The position numbers were made by a program, and so were the translations under genes. Shown piece after piece: positions 37,889 to 47,922 of a stretch of 64,000 bases of DNA. This DNA comes from an uncultured Granulosicoccus sp. (GTDB lineage: Bacteria; Pseudomonadota; Gammaproteobacteria; Granulosicoccales; Granulosicoccaceae). Numbering within the stretch: position 1 is the first letter of the stretch; the number at the start of each line of letters is the position of its first letter. The stretch covers positions 1 through 64,000 of the forward strand of contig CALKLO010000118.1 in the NCBI GenBank assembly GCA_937991945.1, written 5' to 3'. The notes beneath the pieces are model-generated. The model worked only from the letters and a program-made list of their open reading frames with translations. It did not search any database and was not told where the DNA came from.

Positions 37889-38944
37889 ATGAGCTCTTTG
37901 CAAGCAGCCAAGCAGGTTGTTCTCGATTTTTGCGATGCATTCGACAATGCACCGCTCGCGCAATTAACCGAAACACTCAAAGCCCACACCCATGACGATT
38001 ACCGCTGGCGTGGTTTGCATCCGTTCCATGAAATGGAAAGCGCGGAAGAGGTCTGCACGACTTTTTGGCACCCACTCAGAACGGCTTTCACGCGTTTACA
38101 ACGTCGCCCCGATGTCTTTTTCGCCGGTGAAAACATCATTCACTCTGAGACTTCAGACAAACAAACCCCAGACATTTGGGTGTGCCAAATGGGTCATTTT
38201 ATGGGGCTGTTTGACCATCCTTGGCTGAGCATTCCAAGCACACACCGCATGTGTTTTATCCGTTATGTGGAATTTCATAGGGTAATTGATGGGCGTATTG
38301 CCGAATCAGCGCTATTTATCGACCTTATTGGCGTGATGAGACAAGCTGGGCAGAATCCTCTGCCGCCACAAACTGGCAGCTCGTTTGTCTACCCCGGCCC
38401 CAAAAGCCACGACGGCTTGTTACTCAACGAGCACCCTCAGGAACAGGGCGTTGCAACCATTGAGTTGATCAACCGCATGATCAACGATTTGAGTGCCGCT
38501 AATGAGCACGCCATCAAAACGAACGACAACAAGGTGCCACCATCGGTGCTCGCATCGAGCTGGCACGAAGACATGATTTGGTATGGCCCTGAAGGTATTG
38601 GTGCGACTTACACCATTGAACGCTACCAACATCAGCATCAATACCCGTTTCGTTACAACTTGGCTGGCAAAACTTTCAACGGCCATGTTGCACGCTTCGC
38701 TGAAGGCAACTACGGGTGTTTTTTTGGTTGGCCAAATCTGACAAACACCGCCACAGGCGGTTTTTTAGGCATGACCGGCAGCAGCACACCCGCGGACATG
38801 CGCGTCGTCGATGTCTACCGACGTGACGGGGACAAACTGGCAGAAAACTGGGTCATTATCGATCTGCCACACTGGCTTGCCATGCAAGGCTTGGATGTTC
38901 TTGAGCGCATGCGACAACTACTTGGCTTGGAAGAATTTAGCTAA
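37889..38944 (+). CDS. Tandem SnoaL/NTF2-like protein
   Basis: 351 residues with two SnoaL-like halves. The first (about residues 1-165) contains YRWRGLHPFHEMESAEEVCTTFW and FFAGENII; the second (about 185-340) has WHEDMIWYGPEGIGATYTIE and a beta-rich end. No signal peptide or membrane helix is visible. Single SnoaL domains include polyketide cyclases and isomerases; the tandem form here has no assigned function that I know. It is divergent from the esterase and separated from sucB by a bidirectional terminator. Confidence 0.75.
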   Translation: MSSLQAAKQVVLDFCDAFDNAPLAQLTETLKAHTHDDYRWRGLHPFHEMESAEEVCTTFWHPLRTAFTRLQRRPDVFFAGENIIHSETSDKQTPDIWVCQMGHFMGLFDHPWLSIPSTHRMCFIRYVEFHRVIDGRIAESALFIDLIGVMRQAGQNPLPPQTGSSFVYPGPKSHDGLLLNEHPQEQGVATIELINRMINDLSAANEHAIKTNDNKVPPSVLASSWHEDMIWYGPEGIGATYTIERYQHQHQYPFRYNLAGKTFNGHVARFAEGNYGCFFGWPNLTNTATGGFLGMTGSSTPADMRVVDVYRRDGDKLAENWVIIDLPHWLAMQGLDVLERMRQLLGLEEFS

Positions 38945-38952
38945 TTGCAGGC

Positions 38953-38986
38953 AAAAAAAAACCGCCGCATAGAGCGACGGTTTTTT
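38953..38986. terminator. Bidirectional intrinsic terminator between sucB and the SnoaL gene
   Basis: AAAAAACCG-C-CGC, loop ATAGA, GCG-A-CGGTTTTTT: a stem with one C/A mismatch flanked by A-runs on the left and T-runs on the right, so it can terminate in both directions. It lies between the convergent SnoaL-like gene and sucB, isolating the two transcripts. Confidence 0.9.
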
Positions 38987-39016
38987 CCAACTCAACTCTT
39001 TATTAAAAAGAGCTGA

Positions 39017-40258
39017 CTAGATATCAAATACGATACGGGCTGGATCCTCTACCAATTCCTTAATCGTTTTAAGGAAGCCAACCGCACCTTTGCCATCCAC
39101 GATACGGTGATCGTAACTTAGCGCAACGTACATCATAGGTCGGATAACCACTTCGCCATTGATAGCAACTGGGCGATCTTGTGTGGCATGCATACCCAAA
39201 ATGGCGCTTTGTGGTGGGTTCAAAATAGGTGTTGATAACAACGAACCAAACACACCGCCGTTAGAAACAGTAAAGGTGCCGCCCGTCATCTCTTCTAGAG
39301 ACAGTTTGCCATCACGCGCTTTTTCGGCATAGTGACCAATACTTTTTTCAACGTCAGCCAATGACATGAATTCAGTGTTACGCAGAACTGGCACCACTAA
39401 ACCACGCTCGGACGATACTGCAACTCCGATATCGCAATAGCCGTGGTATACCACTTCATCACCGTCGATAGAGGCATTGATATCTGGGTAGCGCTTGAGC
39501 GCTTCCGTCGCAGCTTTAAGGAAGATAGACATAAAGCCAAGCTTTACACCATGCGATTTTTCAAACTTGTCTTTGTACTGGCCTCGAAGTGCAATGAACT
39601 GACTCATGTCAATTTCATTGAACGTTGTCAGCATGGCTGTGTCTTGGCTCGCCGAGAGCAAGCGCTCTGCGATTCGAGCACGAAGCCTAGACATCGGAAC
39701 ACGCTTCTCAACTCGCTCACCGTCAGCCATGATAGGCAACGCTGTTGCACTAGCCGCAGGTGCTGCAGCTTTTGCAGGAGCCGCACTAGCCGCTGGCGCC
39801 GCCGTTGCGCCCGCAGCAATATGCTGCTCAACATCGGCTTTGGAAATACGTCCGTTTTTACCAGTACCTTTCACATCAGCAGCATTCAGCGAATGCTTGT
39901 CCAACAACTTACGCACTGAAGGACTAGTTTGGCCTGCAGCAGCGTTGTCAGCAGCAGGTGCCTCTTCGCTCTTTGCAGCTTCTGGAGCGGCTGCCGGGGC
40001 AGCGGCTGGTGCGGATGCTGAAGCGGCCTCTATAGAACCAATCACTTGATGAGCAGCAACCGTTGTGCCTTCGGGCTCAATGATTTTTCCCAGCACACCG
40101 TCTTCGGCAGCGGGTACTTCCATGACGACTTTATCGGTTTCAATATCAACCAACACTTCATCGCGGCTGACGGGATCGCCTTCCTTTTTATGCCACGTCA
40201 CGATCAATGCATCAGCAATTGATTCGGGCAGTGTCGGCACTTTGATCTCGGATGTCAT
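39017..40258 (-). CDS. sucB: Dihydrolipoamide succinyltransferase (E2 of 2-oxoglutarate dehydrogenase)
   Basis: 413-residue core subunit that transfers the succinyl group to CoA in the TCA cycle. The lipoyl domain carries the modified Lys in [13 protein letters not shown] (Lys43). An Ala/Pro-rich linker is followed by the peripheral subunit-binding domain ([30 protein letters not shown]) and the catalytic domain, with [13 protein letters not shown] at the active site. It begins 42 bases after sucA and ends before a bidirectional terminator. Confidence 0.97.
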   Translation of the reverse strand: MTSEIKVPTLPESIADALIVTWHKKEGDPVSRDEVLVDIETDKVVMEVPAAEDGVLGKIIEPEGTTVAAHQVIGSIEAASASAPAAAPAAAPEAAKSEEAPAADNAAAGQTSPSVRKLLDKHSLNAADVKGTGKNGRISKADVEQHIAAGATAAPAASAAPAKAAAPAASATALPIMADGERVEKRVPMSRLRARIAERLLSASQDTAMLTTFNEIDMSQFIALRGQYKDKFEKSHGVKLGFMSIFLKAATEALKRYPDINASIDGDEVVYHGYCDIGVAVSSERGLVVPVLRNTEFMSLADVEKSIGHYAEKARDGKLSLEEMTGGTFTVSNGGVFGSLLSTPILNPPQSAILGMHATQDRPVAINGEVVIRPMMYVALSYDHRIVDGKGAVGFLKTIKELVEDPARIVFDI

Positions 40259-40300
40259 GAAGCTTGCCTTTGTGTTTGATTCAAGTTGTTAAGGGTAGAT

Positions 40301-43174
40301 TTAATGCGTCTGACTATTGGGTATTAAACCCAGGCACTCTTCAACCAGACGCTTTTGTTCGATTTGATGTTGACTCATGTAGCCACTAGCCGGTGAGGCT
40401 GACGGCGAACGACCTGCAAATTCCAGAACATTAACCGACTCTGGCAGCACTCGCTCAATACGATGACGATTAGAGCGCCAAGCACCTTGGTTGCGCGGCT
40501 CTTCCTGACACCAGACAATAGATGTTGCATTCGGATACTGCTGAACAGCCTCGTGCATTTCGTCATAAGGGAACGGATACAGCTGCTCCAATCTAACCAA
40601 AGCAACATTGCCCATTTCCTTTTTACGCCGTGCTTCGAGTAAGTCGTAGTAAACCTTGCCACTGCAAAACACGAGTCGGTCGACTGCGTTGGCATCAAGC
40701 TCATCAATTTCAGGTAGCACTGGCTGGAATGTACCTTCGGCCAAGTCTTCCAGTGTCGACACTGCAAGCTTATGGCGAAGCAAACTTTTGGGAGACATAA
40801 CAATCATAGGACGGCGCATTGGCCGAACCATCTGCCTACGCAACATATGATAAGCCTGTGCCGGTGTACTAGGCACCAATACCTGCATGTTGTCCTCGGC
40901 ACACAGTTGCAAAAAGCGTTCTATTCTTGCCGATGAATGCTCTGGTCCCTGCCCTTCGTAACCGTGAGGCAGAAGCAGTGTCAAACCGCACAAGCGTCCC
41001 CATTTGGTTTCACCGGAGCTAATGAATTGATCGATCAGTACCTGAGCACCGTTGGCGAAATCGCCAAACTGAGCTTCCCAAATAACGAGTGTGCTCGGGT
41101 CAGCAGTTGCATAACCATATTCAAAGCCTAGAACAGCCTCTTCAGAGAGTACTGAATCGATAACCAAGAAGTTAGCTTTGTCAGTGAGTTCTCTAAGTGG
41201 CACATGAGCACCCATTTGAGCCTGGTTGTGCAGCACTGCGTGCCGGTGGGCGAACGTACCGCGACCACAATCTTGTCCAGACAAGCGCACTGAAAAACCG
41301 TCGTCTAGCAACGTGGCGTAAGCCATTGTTTCAGCGTAACCCCAATCTAGCGGCAACGCGCCAGCGGTCATTTTGCGCCGATCTTCAACAATCTTTTTGA
41401 CTCGTGAATGCAGTACCAAGCCATCTGGCAACGTACCCAGCTGAGTGGCTAATGACTGGATCTTTTCCAGTGCAACCCTACCTTCGTAAGGTACGCGCCA
41501 ATCTTTGGAGGCATATTTTGCCCAGTCCACGTGTAATTCAGGTGCTTCAGCAAGACCTTCAATGATGCCTGGCGCAACATTGACACCATCGTCAAGAGAC
41601 TGACGATAGTCTTCGACCATTTTGTCAGCCTCAGCTGCCGTGATAATGCCTTCTGAGACGAGCTTCTCTGCGTACAAAGTACGTGTCGTAGCAAGTGCCT
41701 TGATGGACTTGTACATTATAGGCTGCGTTACCGACGGCTCGTCAGTCTCGTTGTGCCCGTGACGTCGGTAACAAACCATGTCTATTACGACATCCTTGTT
41801 GAACGCCATACGAAAATCCAGCGCCAGCTGCGTCACGAAGTAAACCGCTTCAGGATCGTCACCGTTGACATGAAAAATAGGCGCGTTGATCATTTTCGCA
41901 ACATCGGTTGCGTACAACGTTGAGCGCGCATCAGCCACGTTACTGGTTGTGAAGCCGATCTGATTGTTGACGATGATATGAACCGTACCTTTCGTGGAGA
42001 ATCCACGCGAGTCGGCCATATTGAACGTCTCCATAACAACGCCCTGCCCGGCAAAAGCCGCATCGCCATGTATGGCAATAGGTATGACCTTGTCACCGTC
42101 TTTATCGCCGTAGCGATCCTGACGAGACCGCACTGAGCCTTCTACAACAGGCGATACGATTTCTAAATGAGAGGGGTTAAACGCAAGCGACAAGTGCATA
42201 TGCCCATGCGGTGTGCGGATGTCTGAGCTAAAGCCTTGATGATACTTAACGTCACCAGAGGACAAGCTTTCGTTGTGCTTACCTTCAAATTCTTGGAATA
42301 AATCTGCAGGGTTTTTACCCAAAATGTTGACCAGCATGTTGAGCCTGCCACGATGCGCCATGCCAAGAACCATGTCCTTAACGCCTGCAACACCGGCACG
42401 CTTGACCAGCTCGCTCATAATCAGGATCAGACCCTCTCCACCTTCTAAGGAGAATCGCTTTTGTCCGACATAGCGAGAGCCAAGGTGACGCTCCATACTC
42501 TCCGCAGCTGTTATGCGTTGCAGAATCCACTGTTTCGTATCGGCATTTAGAATCGGCGCGGAGGCCACGCTTTCGATGCGCTGCTGCAGCCAGTCTTTTT
42601 GCGGCGTGTAATCGATGTACATAAATTCGTACCCGATTGAACTGCAATAGCACTTCTCTAAGTGAGAAATAATATCTTTGAGAGGCGCTCTATCGATACC
42701 TTCTAGTGAAGGAGTTGGAAATACCGTGTCTAAATCTGACTCAGCAAGTCCATTTTCATGCAACCGCAACTCGCGCACCTTGGCTTCAGACTGACTGCCC
42801 AAAGGATCGGTCTTAGCCAACTGATGGCCTCGCACCCGATACGCGTTGATCAGCTGCGTTACATAGATTTGTTTGAGTTCGACGGCATCGCTTGAGCCAC
42901 CCGTTGATGCGCCACTAGCTCGAGCCATTGGAGACTTGGCAAGCTGACGAAATTGGGCACGAATCTCGGAGTGAGCCACTTCGCGAGCGTTTTCGGCCAC
43001 CATGGGCAGAGCCGCGAAGTAATCACGCCACGTTTCATCAACCGAGTTGGGATCTCGTAAATACTGCTCGTATTGACTTTCCAACCAAGGAGAATTAGCA
43101 CCGCCGAGCAATGAGGTATCCCACTGCTCCTGCATTCCAGGCTTAGCGTCGACTGTTTTAGACGTTGAACTCAT
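40301..43174 (-). CDS. sucA: 2-oxoglutarate dehydrogenase E1 component
   Basis: Thiamine-diphosphate-dependent decarboxylase of the 2-oxoglutarate complex, 957 residues. The N-terminal E2-binding helix includes SPWLESQYEQYLRDP. The ThDP region has GMAHRGRLNMLVNIL, IHGDAAFAGQGVVMETFN and GHNETDEPSVTQP; the C-terminal half includes DCGRGTFAHRHAVLHNQ and LPHGYEGQGPEHSSARIERFLQ (shown in part). It lies 57 bases after the isocitrate dehydrogenase-like gene, and icd-like-sucA-sucB appear to be one transcript. Confidence 0.97.
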   Translation of the reverse strand: MSSTSKTVDAKPGMQEQWDTSLLGGANSPWLESQYEQYLRDPNSVDETWRDYFAALPMVAENAREVAHSEIRAQFRQLAKSPMARASGASTGGSSDAVELKQIYVTQLINAYRVRGHQLAKTDPLGSQSEAKVRELRLHENGLAESDLDTVFPTPSLEGIDRAPLKDIISHLEKCYCSSIGYEFMYIDYTPQKDWLQQRIESVASAPILNADTKQWILQRITAAESMERHLGSRYVGQKRFSLEGGEGLILIMSELVKRAGVAGVKDMVLGMAHRGRLNMLVNILGKNPADLFQEFEGKHNESLSSGDVKYHQGFSSDIRTPHGHMHLSLAFNPSHLEIVSPVVEGSVRSRQDRYGDKDGDKVIPIAIHGDAAFAGQGVVMETFNMADSRGFSTKGTVHIIVNNQIGFTTSNVADARSTLYATDVAKMINAPIFHVNGDDPEAVYFVTQLALDFRMAFNKDVVIDMVCYRRHGHNETDEPSVTQPIMYKSIKALATTRTLYAEKLVSEGIITAAEADKMVEDYRQSLDDGVNVAPGIIEGLAEAPELHVDWAKYASKDWRVPYEGRVALEKIQSLATQLGTLPDGLVLHSRVKKIVEDRRKMTAGALPLDWGYAETMAYATLLDDGFSVRLSGQDCGRGTFAHRHAVLHNQAQMGAHVPLRELTDKANFLVIDSVLSEEAVLGFEYGYATADPSTLVIWEAQFGDFANGAQVLIDQFISSGETKWGRLCGLTLLLPHGYEGQGPEHSSARIERFLQLCAEDNMQVLVPSTPAQAYHMLRRQMVRPMRRPMIVMSPKSLLRHKLAVSTLEDLAEGTFQPVLPEIDELDANAVDRLVFCSGKVYYDLLEARRKKEMGNVALVRLEQLYPFPYDEMHEAVQQYPNATSIVWCQEEPRNQGAWRSNRHRIERVLPESVNVLEFAGRSPSASPASGYMSQHQIEQKRLVEECLGLIPNSQTH

Positions 43175-43231
43175 TGAATAGGTCCTAACCCTTTTGACCC
43201 CTGAAGCTCCAGAGGCTCTGGTGTTACCCGG

Positions 43232-44269
43232 CTAAAGATGTGCCGGAATATTGTCAATGACGACTTGAGTAAATTCGTCGGTGTTAAGTTTACCGCCCAA
43301 ATCCCTTGTGCTGTGACCATTTTCGATACAACCCAACAAACTTAACCGTAAAGCATGACCCAAATCGTAGCGATCTACATGATCTAGTAGCATACCGAAT
43401 GCCAACAGAACAGCCGCAGGGTTAGCTACGTTTTTACCAGCGATGTCAGGTGCTGTTCCACCTGCTGGGTCAAACATAGCGATATCCACATCGTTGTTTT
43501 CATCAAACGAGTAATTTCCACTCGCCCCGGTGCCTAGACTACCAACAAGACCGGAGGCCATGTCTGAAAGAAAATCACCGTACTCATTCAATACCAGCAC
43601 AACTTCATAGGAAGAAGGATCGATAATAATCTTTGCCAACAAGGCATCGAATAACTCCACGTTGTGCTCAACGTCCGAGAATTCTTTGTGGACGCCTGCG
43701 ACCACTGATTCAAATAAACCGTCAGTGACGCGCTGAATGGTGTGTTTAGAGGAGCTCGTCATTGAGTAGTGGCTGCCACCGTAGGTCATGCCTTTCGAGC
43801 GCGCCAACTGGAAGGCGAATTTAGCAGCCTGCTCGCACGGCTTACGCTCGACCATTCGCAGCGACACAGCGGCATCCTTACCAATTAATTGACCCGGGTC
43901 GTCATAGGTACCACCCGTGGCAATCCGCACGATGTGTAAATTGACGTTTTCTTTGAAGTTGGTGTGTATGCCTTTAATAGAAATGGCAGGACGGTAGATG
44001 ACACTGAAGTCACAACGCCGTCTTATCAGGGCATTCGGGCTGCTCTTGTTCGTTATCGTTGGGTATTTAACCGCCAACTTGGTGTCTCGCATGGAAGCCT
44101 CGGCTTCATCGATAACGGCATCGCCCAAAGCTTCACGGTTCTCTAAGGACCAATCTACTGGAATAAAAGCAAAATCGACAGGCAAAGACTCGGCTACAGC
44201 GTGAACTGACTCGGCTAGCTCTGGCCCAATGCCATCGCCTAGCAACTCAGTGATCCGGATGGTACTCAC
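43232..44269 (-). CDS. Isocitrate/isopropylmalate dehydrogenase family protein, probable isocitrate dehydrogenase
   Basis: 345-residue beta-decarboxylating dehydrogenase. N-terminal ELLGDGIGPELAESV and C-terminal PAGGTAPDIAGKNVANPAAV are family hallmarks. The substrate-binding region is unusual: KYPTITNKSSPNALIRRR and IVRIATGGTYDDPGQ replace the common IDH/IMDH sequences, and the metal-binding segment reads YGDFLSDMASGLVG. The position directly before sucA points to isocitrate as substrate; cofactor preference (NAD or NADP) cannot be read confidently. It could instead act on another 2-hydroxy acid. Confidence 0.75.
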   Translation of the reverse strand: MSTIRITELLGDGIGPELAESVHAVAESLPVDFAFIPVDWSLENREALGDAVIDEAEASMRDTKLAVKYPTITNKSSPNALIRRRCDFSVIYRPAISIKGIHTNFKENVNLHIVRIATGGTYDDPGQLIGKDAAVSLRMVERKPCEQAAKFAFQLARSKGMTYGGSHYSMTSSSKHTIQRVTDGLFESVVAGVHKEFSDVEHNVELFDALLAKIIIDPSSYEVVLVLNEYGDFLSDMASGLVGSLGTGASGNYSFDENNDVDIAMFDPAGGTAPDIAGKNVANPAAVLLAFGMLLDHVDRYDLGHALRLSLLGCIENGHSTRDLGGKLNTDEFTQVVIDNIPAHL

Positions 44270-44369
44270 GTGACTCTCCTAAATACAGTGCCTTTGTGCA
44301 CTTAAAGCTTTCAAGCAGATTGCCTGAAGGGTTAAAGGTTCTACAACGTTATTGCGTACAGCTAGGTCG

Positions 44370-44924
44370 TTATTCTTCTTCGTCCGAATCCATGTAGATA
44401 TCCAGATCTTCATCAAGTTCAAAGCGTGCTGGGTTTGCCCAAAAACGCGCATTTAACCAATCTGGCGATTGTTTGTAATGACTCAACCGAAATTCATACC
44501 ACCGATTTTCTTCGCCAAGCACCGCATCACTCGACACGTTGAGTTTTCTGAACCCCAAAGAGAAAAATAACGAATCTGGTGCATGCTCTAATTGAGTGTA
44601 GACGATGAGCCTGTGAGGAAAAGCACGAACTGCTTGTCCAATGACAGGAGCCAGATTTGATTCAATCTCTTGGATATTTAAAACAGCCGTATTGAGATCA
44701 CTACCAGGCTCATCTGAGGCTGTAGAGGCTTTGAGTAGATTTTCTGCCTCATCCAGCGTATCCAGTCGCACAACATCTTGTGACATCTCTGACTCATTGG
44801 GCCAAGACAAATCGGACTCAGGGCAGGCAATCAGAAATAAACGTCCCTGATCGCCATCCAGCAGATAGTCCGCAAGAGGTGTTCTATCGCCTTGCAGGGG
44901 GTGAACTGTGGGCTTTTTGTCCAT
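44370..44924 (-). CDS. DUF6231-like hypothetical protein
   Basis: 184-residue acidic cytoplasmic protein. The segments FFSLGFRKLN, HYKQSPDWLNARFWANPARF and the acidic C-terminus are reminiscent of DUF6231 proteins of gammaproteobacteria, an assignment from memory. The central part reads like a GNAT- or TOPRIM-like alpha/beta domain but has no active-site motif. It begins nine bases after the DUF1244 gene and likely shares a transcript with it. Confidence 0.7.
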   Translation of the reverse strand: MDKKPTVHPLQGDRTPLADYLLDGDQGRLFLIACPESDLSWPNESEMSQDVVRLDTLDEAENLLKASTASDEPGSDLNTAVLNIQEIESNLAPVIGQAVRAFPHRLIVYTQLEHAPDSLFFSLGFRKLNVSSDAVLGEENRWYEFRLSHYKQSPDWLNARFWANPARFELDEDLDIYMDSDEEE

Positions 44925-44933
44925 AGGTTACGC

Positions 44934-45242
44934 CTAGTCGTGAGTCGCCTTGTACTGGGCAGACTGCTCGGGAGTGGCTTGAGTTTGGTGTTTAGATTTC
45001 CACTCAGCGTAAGGCATACCGTAGACTCGCTCGCGAGCGTCTTCATAGCTAAGCTCGATATTTTTATCCGCACCTGCGGCCACATAGTATTTAGACAAAC
45101 AATTTCGGCAGAACCCTGCCAAGTTCATGAGGTCGATATTCTGAACATCGGTACGCTCTCGCAAGTGCTCAACCAAGGTACGGAAGGCAGCAGCCTCCAA
45201 CTCGGTTTGTGTTTGCTGGTCCAGAGTGTTGATTTCAGCCAT
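44934..45242 (-). CDS. DUF1244 family protein
   Basis: 102-residue cytoplasmic protein. RTLVEHLRERTDVQNIDLMN, then LAGFCRNCLSKYYVAA, is the DUF1244 signature, a helical family with conserved Cys pair of unknown function. The ATG at 45240-45242 is supported by AAGGA about ten bases upstream; the longer frame to 45287 is not needed. The DUF1244/DUF6231 pair runs toward the isocitrate dehydrogenase-like gene with a 100-base gap. Confidence 0.88.
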   Translation of the reverse strand: MAEINTLDQQTQTELEAAAFRTLVEHLRERTDVQNIDLMNLAGFCRNCLSKYYVAAGADKNIELSYEDARERVYGMPYAEWKSKHQTQATPEQSAQYKATHD

Positions 45243-45315
45243 AGTCGTTATTTCCTTGTGACAGATGCACCTATTATAAGGAGTCACTCCGGTAACGGTA
45301 GATGAAGATCACACC

Positions 45316-45663
45316 ATGTCAGGAAACGCCCTACTAGATTTACTCATTATCGCCATACCGGCCGCACTTGCCAGTCTCTGGTGGACCGGATCACGGGCAC
45401 GCGAATTGGCCATAGGACACGCTCGCCAAGCCTGTAAGCACCGGCAGCTCCAGTTTTTAGATCAAACTGTGTCCATAAATAAGATGAAACCTGTGCGAAG
45501 TAGCACCGGCTCAAACTGCTTTCTTCGCGAATATGGGTTCGAGTTTACCGACCAAGGGCAGTTTCGAGATACGGCTATTGTCACCATGCGTGGCCACGTA
45601 TTGAAAAACATCCATTTCCCTTATACCCGCGATAGTGAAGGCAATCGCATCTATGTGCATTGA
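45316..45663 (+). CDS. DUF3301 family membrane-anchored protein
   Basis: 115 residues: one N-terminal membrane helix (LLDLLIIAIPAALASLWW), then a cytoplasmic domain with ARELAIGHARQACKHRQLQFLDQ and ending HFPYTRDSEGNRIY, the DUF3301 pattern. Function is unknown. It is divergent from the DUF1244 gene and upstream of ychJ. Confidence 0.82.
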   Translation: MSGNALLDLLIIAIPAALASLWWTGSRARELAIGHARQACKHRQLQFLDQTVSINKMKPVRSSTGSNCFLREYGFEFTDQGQFRDTAIVTMRGHVLKNIHFPYTRDSEGNRIYVH

Positions 45664-45721
45664 AACCCCAAGGATTACGCTAAACTTGGCCATCAATTTA
45701 GATTAACCAGCAGGAAACCGT

Positions 45722-46216
45722 ATGTCAGATTGTCCGTGTGGCTCAGGAACAGCCTTATCCGAGTGCTGTCAGCCCATCATCAATGGCGATGTCAAAGCCG
45801 AAAAAGCAGAATCGCTCATCCGAGCGCGCTACACAGCTCATACGCTGGGTGCCATTGATTTCATTATGACAACTCACCACCCGTCCACCCGCACCGATAT
45901 CGACGAGTCGGCTACAGCGCGCTGGGCAAGTGAATCACAGTGGCTTGGACTTGAAATTCTTGACGTAGACGGTGGCGAAGCTGAAGATAGCTCAGCCCGA
46001 ATCGAATTCATGGCTCGTTACCGAGACAGTGCTCGACGTCGACATACTCACCACGAAAGAGGCGTATTTGAGAAATATCACGGCCAGTGGTACTTCAGAG
46101 ATGCTGAGGTTCCAGATGTGAACCAATTTCGTCGCGAAGCGGCAAAACAAGGAAGAAACGAACCTTGTGCTTGCGGAAGCGGCAAAAAACATAAGAAATG
46201 CTGCGCTGCCGCGTAG
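45722..46216 (+). CDS. YchJ family SEC-C motif protein
   Basis: 164 residues of the UPF0225 family. A zinc-binding SEC-C-like motif is at the N-terminus (CPCGSGTALSECC) and a second at the C-terminus (EPCACGSGKKHKKCC), around an NTF2-like core (SLIRARYTAHTLGAIDFI). Function is unsettled. AGGA sits six bases before the ATG. It precedes fadD by 26 bases and may be cotranscribed with it. Confidence 0.92.
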   Translation: MSDCPCGSGTALSECCQPIINGDVKAEKAESLIRARYTAHTLGAIDFIMTTHHPSTRTDIDESATARWASESQWLGLEILDVDGGEAEDSSARIEFMARYRDSARRRHTHHERGVFEKYHGQWYFRDAEVPDVNQFRREAAKQGRNEPCACGSGKKHKKCCAAA

Positions 46217-46242
46217 CTCTATAAAACTCTAGAGGAAATCGC

Positions 46243-47907
46243 ATGGACAAGCCTTGGCTAAAATCTTACCCGGAGTCCGCACCGGAGACAATCGATGTCG
46301 ATGCGTATAACTCTGTAGTTGATATTTTCAACGAAGCGACCACACGCTTTGCAGATAAACCTGCGTTTCACAACCTAGGCACGACGATGACTTTCGCCGA
46401 GCTGGATGTGAAGACGCAGCAGTTTGCGGCTTGGCTTCACCACGAAGCAGGCTTGAAAAAGGGCGATCGCATAGCGGTCATGATGCCCAACTTACTGCAA
46501 TACCCAGTCGTGGTATTTGGTGCTCTGCGTGCGGGTCTGGTGGTTGTTAACACGAACCCTTTGTACACAGATCGAGAGCTAGAACATCAGCTAACCGATT
46601 CTGGAGCTAAAGCCATTGTTGTGGTTGAAGCGTTTGCTCACACACTCGCTGAAATCATTGACAAGACAGAGGTGCAAACAGTCATCACTACGCGCTTTGG
46701 TGATCTGCTCGATTTTCCAAAATCCATTTTGGTTAATTTTGTTCTCAAATACGTTAAGAAAATGGTGCCGCCTTTTTCCCTACCAGGCTCACATTCATTA
46801 AAAGACGTACTGGCTAAAGGCGCGACCTTAACGGCACCGACAGTTGAGATCACACAAAAAGACTTAGCGTTTTTACAATACACCGGCGGCACAACAGGCG
46901 TAGCTAAAGGCGCCATGTTATCGCACCGAAATATGGTGGCTAACATCCAACAGGCTTATGCCTGGATCAACACCACCGACCAAGTAGAGGGCGAAGAAAT
47001 CATCGTAACCGCCCTACCGCTTTATCATATCTTTGCCTTAACAGCGAATGGACTAACGTACATGAAGCTTGGGGCTATGAACCTCTTGATCACAAATCCT
47101 CGCGACATGCCAGGGTTTGTTAAAGAGCTTCAGAAATTTAAATTCACAGCGTTTACGGGTGTTAACACGCTATTCAATGCGTTGATGAATACACCGGGTT
47201 TTGACAAGCTGGATTTCAGCAGCTTAAAACTCACGCTTGGTGGTGGCATGGCAGTACAAAAAGTCGTCGCCGATCGCTGGAAGGAAGTTACCGGTATTCC
47301 ACTGATTGAAGCTTATGGATTAACCGAGACCAGTCCTGCGGCTTGTATTAACCCGATGAATTCAGAAGGCTTCAACGACTCTATCGGCTTGCCGTTACCG
47401 TCAACTGAAGGCTCTATTCGTGATCCTGACAACAATGCCCTGCCTCCTGGTGAGGCCGGTGAGCTTTGCATACGTGGCCCGCAGGTCATGGAAGGCTATT
47501 GGCAGCGTCCTGAAGAGACTGCCAACACGATTGATGCTGACGGCTGGCTGCATACTGGCGATGTTGCCATCATGAATGAAGAAGGCTTCTTCAAAATTGT
47601 TGATCGTCTTAAAGACATGATCTTAGTCTCTGGCTTTAACGTCTATCCGAACGAAATTGAAGCCGTCATCGCCATGCACCCAGGCGTACTGGAAGTCGGT
47701 GCTATTGGTATACCTGACGCTCATTCGGGTGAAGTCGTCAAAGTGGTTATTGTGAAGAAAGATCCTGAACTAACAGAGGAGTCTATTAAGGCTCACTGCA
47801 AGGAAGAACTCACAGGCTACAAACGACCCAAAGTCATCCAGTTCGTTGAAGAGCTACCGAAGACCAACGTGGGTAAAATCCTGCGCCGCGAATTACGCGA
47901 GCTCTAA
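46243..47907 (+). CDS. fadD: Long-chain-fatty-acid-CoA ligase
   Basis: 554-residue acyl-CoA synthetase that activates fatty acids for beta-oxidation or lipid synthesis, associated with the inner membrane. AMP-binding motifs: [17 protein letters not shown] (P-loop), [19 protein letters not shown], and the gate/linker [13 protein letters not shown]. The C-terminal Lys is in [17 protein letters not shown] precedes the ATG. It is convergent with the Nudix gene. Confidence 0.95.
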   Translation: MDKPWLKSYPESAPETIDVDAYNSVVDIFNEATTRFADKPAFHNLGTTMTFAELDVKTQQFAAWLHHEAGLKKGDRIAVMMPNLLQYPVVVFGALRAGLVVVNTNPLYTDRELEHQLTDSGAKAIVVVEAFAHTLAEIIDKTEVQTVITTRFGDLLDFPKSILVNFVLKYVKKMVPPFSLPGSHSLKDVLAKGATLTAPTVEITQKDLAFLQYTGGTTGVAKGAMLSHRNMVANIQQAYAWINTTDQVEGEEIIVTALPLYHIFALTANGLTYMKLGAMNLLITNPRDMPGFVKELQKFKFTAFTGVNTLFNALMNTPGFDKLDFSSLKLTLGGGMAVQKVVADRWKEVTGIPLIEAYGLTETSPAACINPMNSEGFNDSIGLPLPSTEGSIRDPDNNALPPGEAGELCIRGPQVMEGYWQRPEETANTIDADGWLHTGDVAIMNEEGFFKIVDRLKDMILVSGFNVYPNEIEAVIAMHPGVLEVGAIGIPDAHSGEVVKVVIVKKDPELTEESIKAHCKEELTGYKRPKVIQFVEELPKTNVGKILRRELREL

Positions 47908-47922
47908 GACAACCTACACGCT

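Noticed and set aside
36060-38944. Esterase/SnoaL segment considered as a mobile element
   Set aside because: No transposase, integrase, terminal inverted repeats or target duplication seen.
39443-40049. Long plus-strand frames opposite sucB
   Set aside because: Ala/Ser-rich translations are mirror images of the sucB linker and catalytic domain codons.
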